A stretch of DNA of 36,266 nucleotides. It comes from Candidatus Nanopelagicales bacterium. Lineage in GTDB: Bacteria; Actinomycetota; Actinomycetes; S36-B12; CAIYMF01. Shown here one piece after another: positions 33,295-36,266 of this stretch (within the stretch, counting starts at the first letter, position 1; the number at the start of each line of letters is the position of its first letter). Location of the stretch: positions 1-36,266 of the forward strand of contig JALOLH010000008.1 in assembly GCA_025456065.1 (NCBI GenBank), in the 5' to 3' direction. The notes under the pieces were generated by a model. That model searched no databases and was not told where the DNA came from. It worked only from the letters and a program-made list of their open reading frames with translations. A program made the position numbers and the translations under genes.

Positions 33295-33956
33295 CGATGT
33301 GCCTCCGGGGGTTGGCGGAAGATCTCCTGCACGCGGTCCTCGTCGGAGCGCTGGAGCAGCACGTGGACGATGTCGCCGTCCTGCAGGACGGTCTCCCGGG
33401 TGGGCAGGATCGCTGCCCCGAACCGGGTGAGGAACGCGATGCGGGCACCCGTGGTGTCCTGCAGGTCGTGCACGAGCCGGCCGTACCAGTCGGGGTGCAC
33501 CTGCATCTCCGCCAGCGCGACGGTGCCGCTCGGGTCGGTCCACTCCTCCTGGGCGCCCATGGGCAGCAGCCGGCGCAGCATCTGGTCGGTGCTCCACGCG
33601 ACGCTGGCGACCGTGGGGATGCCGAGGCGCTGGTAGACCTCCGCCCGGCGGGGGTCGTAGATGCGCGCCACGACGTTCTCGACGCCGAACGTCTCGCGGG
33701 CGACGCGCGCGGAGATGATGTTCGTGTTGTCGCCGCTGGAGCAGGCCGCGAAGGCCTGGGCGCGGGCGATCCCCGCCTCGATCAGGGTGTCCCGGTCGAA
33801 CCCGACCCCGACCACCGTGGCGCCGCCGAACTCGGGGTGGAGCTTGCGGAACGCCTCGGGATCCATGTCCACGATGGACACGGAGTGCCCCTGCTTGTCG
33901 AGGGTGTGGGCGAGCGCCGAGCCCACCCGGCCGCACCCGAGGATCACGATGTGCAC
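33291..33956 (-). CDS. ceoB: TrkA/RCK potassium-transport regulator (CeoB-like)
   Basis: A 221-residue RCK protein, first of the pair. GTG 33956 begins MHIVILGCGRVGSALAHTLD, a nucleotide-binding GxGxxG motif; IVDMDPEAF supplies the acidic ribose contact. AACSSGDNTNIISARVARETFGVENVVARIYDPRRAEVY is almost identical to the corresponding M. tuberculosis CeoB (Rv2691) segment. A TrkA_C domain ends the protein (VLQDGDIVHVLLQRSDED). With CeoC it probably forms a hetero-oligomeric gating ring for a potassium transporter. The nearest candidate is the divergent KimA-like permease 56 bases away. No strong ribosome site precedes the GTG. Confidence 0.94.
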   Translation of the reverse strand: MHIVILGCGRVGSALAHTLDKQGHSVSIVDMDPEAFRKLHPEFGGATVVGVGFDRDTLIEAGIARAQAFAACSSGDNTNIISARVARETFGVENVVARIYDPRRAEVYQRLGIPTVASVAWSTDQMLRRLLPMGAQEEWTDPSGTVALAEMQVHPDWYGRLVHDLQDTTGARIAFLTRFGAAILPTRETVLQDGDIVHVLLQRSDEDRVQEIFRQPPEAHR

Positions 33957-33998
33957 GGGCGACAACGCTACACGTGGGGTCCGACGGACCGCCCTGCG

Positions 33999-34004
33999 TA
34001 CGAT
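33999..34004 (+). promoter_or_regulatory. -10 element of a leaderless promoter (permease gene)
   Basis: TACGAT ends 8 bases before GTG 34013 with no ribosome site between. It lies in the 56-base gap to the divergent ceoB start. Confidence 0.5.
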
Positions 34005-34012
34005 GGACACCC

Positions 34013-36040
34013 GTGGGCTCAGTCTCGGACGCGGTCAAGCGCGTCCTCTTCGGGCGGGCGCTGCACTCGGACCAGCTGGGCGAGACCCTGCTGCCCAAGC
34101 GCATCGCACTGCCGGTGTTCGCCTCCGACGCGCTGTCGTCGAACGCCTACGCCACGCAGGAGATCCTGCTCATCCTCTCGCTCGGTGGCGTCGCGTTCTT
34201 CGCCTACGCCCCGTGGGTCGCCGCCGCGGTGGTCCTCGTCTTCTTCGTCGTGGTGGCCTCGTACCGCCAGAACGTGCACGCCTACCCGTCGGGCGGCGGG
34301 GACTACGAGGTGGTCTCGACCAACCTGGGACCGCGTGCCGGGGTGTTCGTCGCCAGCGCGCTCCTCGTGGACTACATCCTGACGGTGGCCGTGTCGATCT
34401 CCTCGGCCGTCGCCAACATCGCCTCGGCGTTCGCACCAGCCCAGCAGCACAAGGTCGCGCTCGCCATCGCCCTGGTCGTGCTGCTCACGCTGATGAACCT
34501 TCGTGGGGTCCGGGAGTCGGGCACGGCGTTCGCGGTCCCGACGTACGCCTTCATGCTGGCCATCTTCACGATGCTGATCTGGGCGATGGCGCGCCTGGCC
34601 TCCGGCGACGTGCTCCTCGCGGAGTCCGCGGCGTGGGAGATCGCGCCCGAGGACACCTACACCGGTCTGGCCGTGGCCTTCCTGGTGGCTCGCGCGTTCT
34701 CGTCGGGCACGACCGCCCTCACCGGCGTCGAGGCGATCAGCAACGGCGTGCCCGCCTTCCGGCATCCGAAGAGCCGCAACGCCGCCACCACCCTGCTCCT
34801 GCTCGGTGGCATCTCCATGACCATGTTCGTGGGCATCACGTGGTTGGCCCTGGAGACCCAGGTCCACGTCGCGGAGAGCGCCGAGGACCTGATCGGGATG
34901 CCCGAGGGCACCTACCAGAAGACCGTCATCGCCCAGGTGGCCGAGACGGTGTTCTCCAACGCCCCATGGCTGGCCGTGGTCGTCGCAGCCGTCACGGCCC
35001 TGATCCTGGTGCTGGCGGCCAACACCGCCTTCAACGGGTTCCCTGTCCTCGGCTCGATCCTGGCGCGGGACGGGTACCTGCCCCGGCAGCTGCACACCCG
35101 GGGCGACCGGCTGGCGTTCAGCAACGGGATCATCACGTTGGCCGGGGGCGCCATCCTCCTGATCTACGTGTACCGCGCCCAGGTCTCCGGGCTGATCCAG
35201 CTCTACATCATCGGTGTCTTCGTGTCCTTCACCATGAGCCAGCTGGGCATGGTCCGGCACTGGACCCGACACCTGCGCACCGAGACGGACCCAGCAGCCC
35301 GCGCCCACATGATGCGCTCGAGGGCGGTGAACTCGGTGGGGTTCGTGCTCACCGGGACGGTCCTGGTCATCGTCCTGGTCACCAAGTTCACCCGTGGTGC
35401 CTGGATCGTCGTCCTGGCGATGCCGCTGATCTACCTGGTGATGCAGGCCATCCGCAGCCACTACGACAAGGTGTCCCTGGAGCTGGCGGCCGGCGACGAG
35501 GAGGTCGTCACCCTGCCCAGCCGGGTGCACTCGATCGTCCTCGTCTCGAAGATCCACAAGCCGACGCTGCGCGCCCTCGCCTACGCCCGCGCGACCCGGC
35601 CGACGACGCTCGAGGCGGTCACGGTGAACGTCGACGACGACGGCACCCGGCGGCTCTCGGACGAGTGGGAGCGCCGGCGCATCCCGGTCACGCTCAAGGT
35701 GCTCGACTCGCCCTACCGCGAGATCACCCGGCCGATCCTGGAGTACGTGCGGGGGCTGAGCCGGTCCTCGCCGCGGGACCTCGTCTGCATCTACGTGCCC
35801 GAGTACGTCGTGGGCCACTGGTGGGAGCAGCTGCTGCACAACCAGAGCGCCCTGCGGCTCAAGACCCGGCTGCTGTTCACGCCCTCGGTCATGGTGGTGA
35901 GCGTGCCGTGGCAGCTGCTGTCCAGCGAGCGGATCGCCGACGAGCCCGAGATGCCGGCGCCGGGCGCGCTGCGCCGGGGCGAGCCGGACCCGGAGCTCGC
36001 CGAGGAGTACGTCGCCCGGGAGCAGGGGGCGCGGCCATAG
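34013..36040 (+). CDS. APC/KUP superfamily permease, KimA-like potassium transporter
   Basis: A 675-residue protein with about 12 membrane helices (residues about 25-480) and a 190-residue cytosolic C-terminal domain. The N-terminus LFGRALHSDQLGETLLPKR followed by FASDALSSNAYATQEILLIL closely follows Bacillus KimA, a proton-coupled K+ importer, including the Asp-x6-Tyr spacing (Asp39, Tyr46), ASYRQNVHAYPSGGGDYEV, LLVDYILTVAVSISS near 120 and TALTGVEAISNGVPAF near 237. The soluble domain (SIVLVSKIHKPTLRALAYAR onward) fits the KimA tail. Annotation pipelines usually call it an amino acid permease. Potassium is favoured here by motif similarity and by the adjacent RCK pair, but this is inference. 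M. tuberculosis Rv2690c sits in the same place. GTG 34013 appears leaderless. Confidence 0.9.
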   Translation: MGSVSDAVKRVLFGRALHSDQLGETLLPKRIALPVFASDALSSNAYATQEILLILSLGGVAFFAYAPWVAAAVVLVFFVVVASYRQNVHAYPSGGGDYEVVSTNLGPRAGVFVASALLVDYILTVAVSISSAVANIASAFAPAQQHKVALAIALVVLLTLMNLRGVRESGTAFAVPTYAFMLAIFTMLIWAMARLASGDVLLAESAAWEIAPEDTYTGLAVAFLVARAFSSGTTALTGVEAISNGVPAFRHPKSRNAATTLLLLGGISMTMFVGITWLALETQVHVAESAEDLIGMPEGTYQKTVIAQVAETVFSNAPWLAVVVAAVTALILVLAANTAFNGFPVLGSILARDGYLPRQLHTRGDRLAFSNGIITLAGGAILLIYVYRAQVSGLIQLYIIGVFVSFTMSQLGMVRHWTRHLRTETDPAARAHMMRSRAVNSVGFVLTGTVLVIVLVTKFTRGAWIVVLAMPLIYLVMQAIRSHYDKVSLELAAGDEEVVTLPSRVHSIVLVSKIHKPTLRALAYARATRPTTLEAVTVNVDDDGTRRLSDEWERRRIPVTLKVLDSPYREITRPILEYVRGLSRSSPRDLVCIYVPEYVVGHWWEQLLHNQSALRLKTRLLFTPSVMVVSVPWQLLSSERIADEPEMPAPGALRRGEPDPELAEEYVAREQGARP

Positions 36041-36266
36041 CCGGCCCTGCCCTGCCCGACGGCCCGGGCGTCGGGGACCGCGTCGAGGTCGTCGTCGGGG
36101 CGGTGGCCCACGGCGGGCACTGCGTGGCCCGGGCCGACGGCCGGGTGCTCTTCGTGCGCCATGCCCTGCCCGGCGAGCGGGTGCTCGCCGAGGTCACCGC
36201 CGTGGGCCGCCGCGGCCGGTTCCTGCGCGCCGATGCCCTCGCGGTCCTCGAGCCGGCTGCTGGGCG
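36037..36266 (+). CDS. TRAM-domain class I RNA methyltransferase (TrmA/RlmD-like), N-terminal part
   Basis: The gene runs off the right edge. The visible reading frame gives GDRVEVVVGAVAHGGHCVAR, then RVLFVRHALPGERVLAEVTAVG, a TRAM RNA-binding domain as found at the N-terminus of 23S rRNA/tRNA (uracil-5-)-methyltransferases. The position after the permease matches M. tuberculosis Rv2689c. No ATG, GTG or TTG occurs in this frame between 35911 and the TRAM core; the first GTG (36103) is inside the domain. ATA 36037 is proposed as start because AGGGGG (36024-36029) is 7 bases upstream and it overlaps the permease stop as ATAG, like the ATGA overlaps elsewhere. CTG 36052 is the alternative. The catalytic domain is outside the window. 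Confidence 0.8.
   Translation, partial: MAGPALPDGPGVGDRVEVVVGAVAHGGHCVARADGRVLFVRHALPGERVLAEVTAVGRRGRFLRADALAVLEPAAG

Noticed and set aside
1-36266. Defence island, CRISPR, prophage or biosynthetic gene cluster
   Set aside because: No cas genes, spaced repeats, integrase, phage structural genes or synthase modules were seen; the only possible mobile or defence-like item is the solitary HNH gene.

Overview
The window is very GC-rich DNA with dense, often overlapping genes, frequent GTG starts and strong third-position GC. It comes from the chromosome of an actinobacterium (Actinomycetota). Taxon markers are SepH, a mycothiol-type nitroreductase homologue, a coproporphyrin-type ferrochelatase with C-terminal cysteines, and the DUF4193 / DUF3093 / dut / DUF3710 / OB-fold / DUF3159 / ceoC-ceoB / permease / TRAM-methyltransferase order, which matches the Mycobacterium tuberculosis Rv2689c-Rv2701c neighbourhood. 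The genus cannot be named from sequence alone. No rRNA, tRNA, CRISPR array, IS element or prophage was seen.

Layout. 1-352: 3' end of a dps gene. 493-2173: a DUF222/HNH gene behind a perfect actinobacterial LexA box, broken by an exact 55-bp tandem duplication. 2414-2755: a small unknown gene. 3059-5746: PEP carboxylase. 6099-11844: a complete Mrp/Mnh cation/proton antiporter operon (fused A-B, then C, D, E, F, G) with 4-base overlaps throughout. 11985-12782: a double-domain universal stress protein with a possible DosR-type box. 12884-18925: a cell-envelope and secretion group (L,D-transpeptidase, coiled-coil protein, secreted M14 carboxypeptidase, membrane alpha/beta-hydrolase). 18974-23228: a cluster resembling Pseudomonas mdeR-mdeA-mdeB (Lrp regulator, PLP gamma-lyase, 2-oxoacid dehydrogenase E1), with the E1 gene frameshifted. 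23327-26685: sepH, ferrochelatase, inositol monophosphatase family, small membrane protein. 26860-28018: DsbA-like nitroreductase and gamma-carbonic-anhydrase-like protein, convergent. 28183-32579: DUF4193, DUF4235, DUF3093, hotdog thioesterase, dut, DUF3710, OB-fold, DUF3159. 32641-36040: two TrkA/RCK proteins divergent from a KimA-like permease. 36037-end: start of a TRAM-domain RNA methyltransferase that seems to lack a canonical start codon.

How the genes work together. The antiporter operon, stress protein and potassium module point to ion and pH homeostasis. The mde-like cluster would turn methionine or a related sulfur amino acid into a 2-oxoacid and then an acyl-CoA. Most of the rest is conserved actinobacterial housekeeping. 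No clearly new multi-gene system was found. The most useful leads are two broken genes, the SOS box, the mde-like cluster with repeated TTCGA half-sites, the missing canonical start of the methyltransferase, the carbonic anhydrase homologue lacking one zinc histidine, and a set of apparently leaderless promoters.
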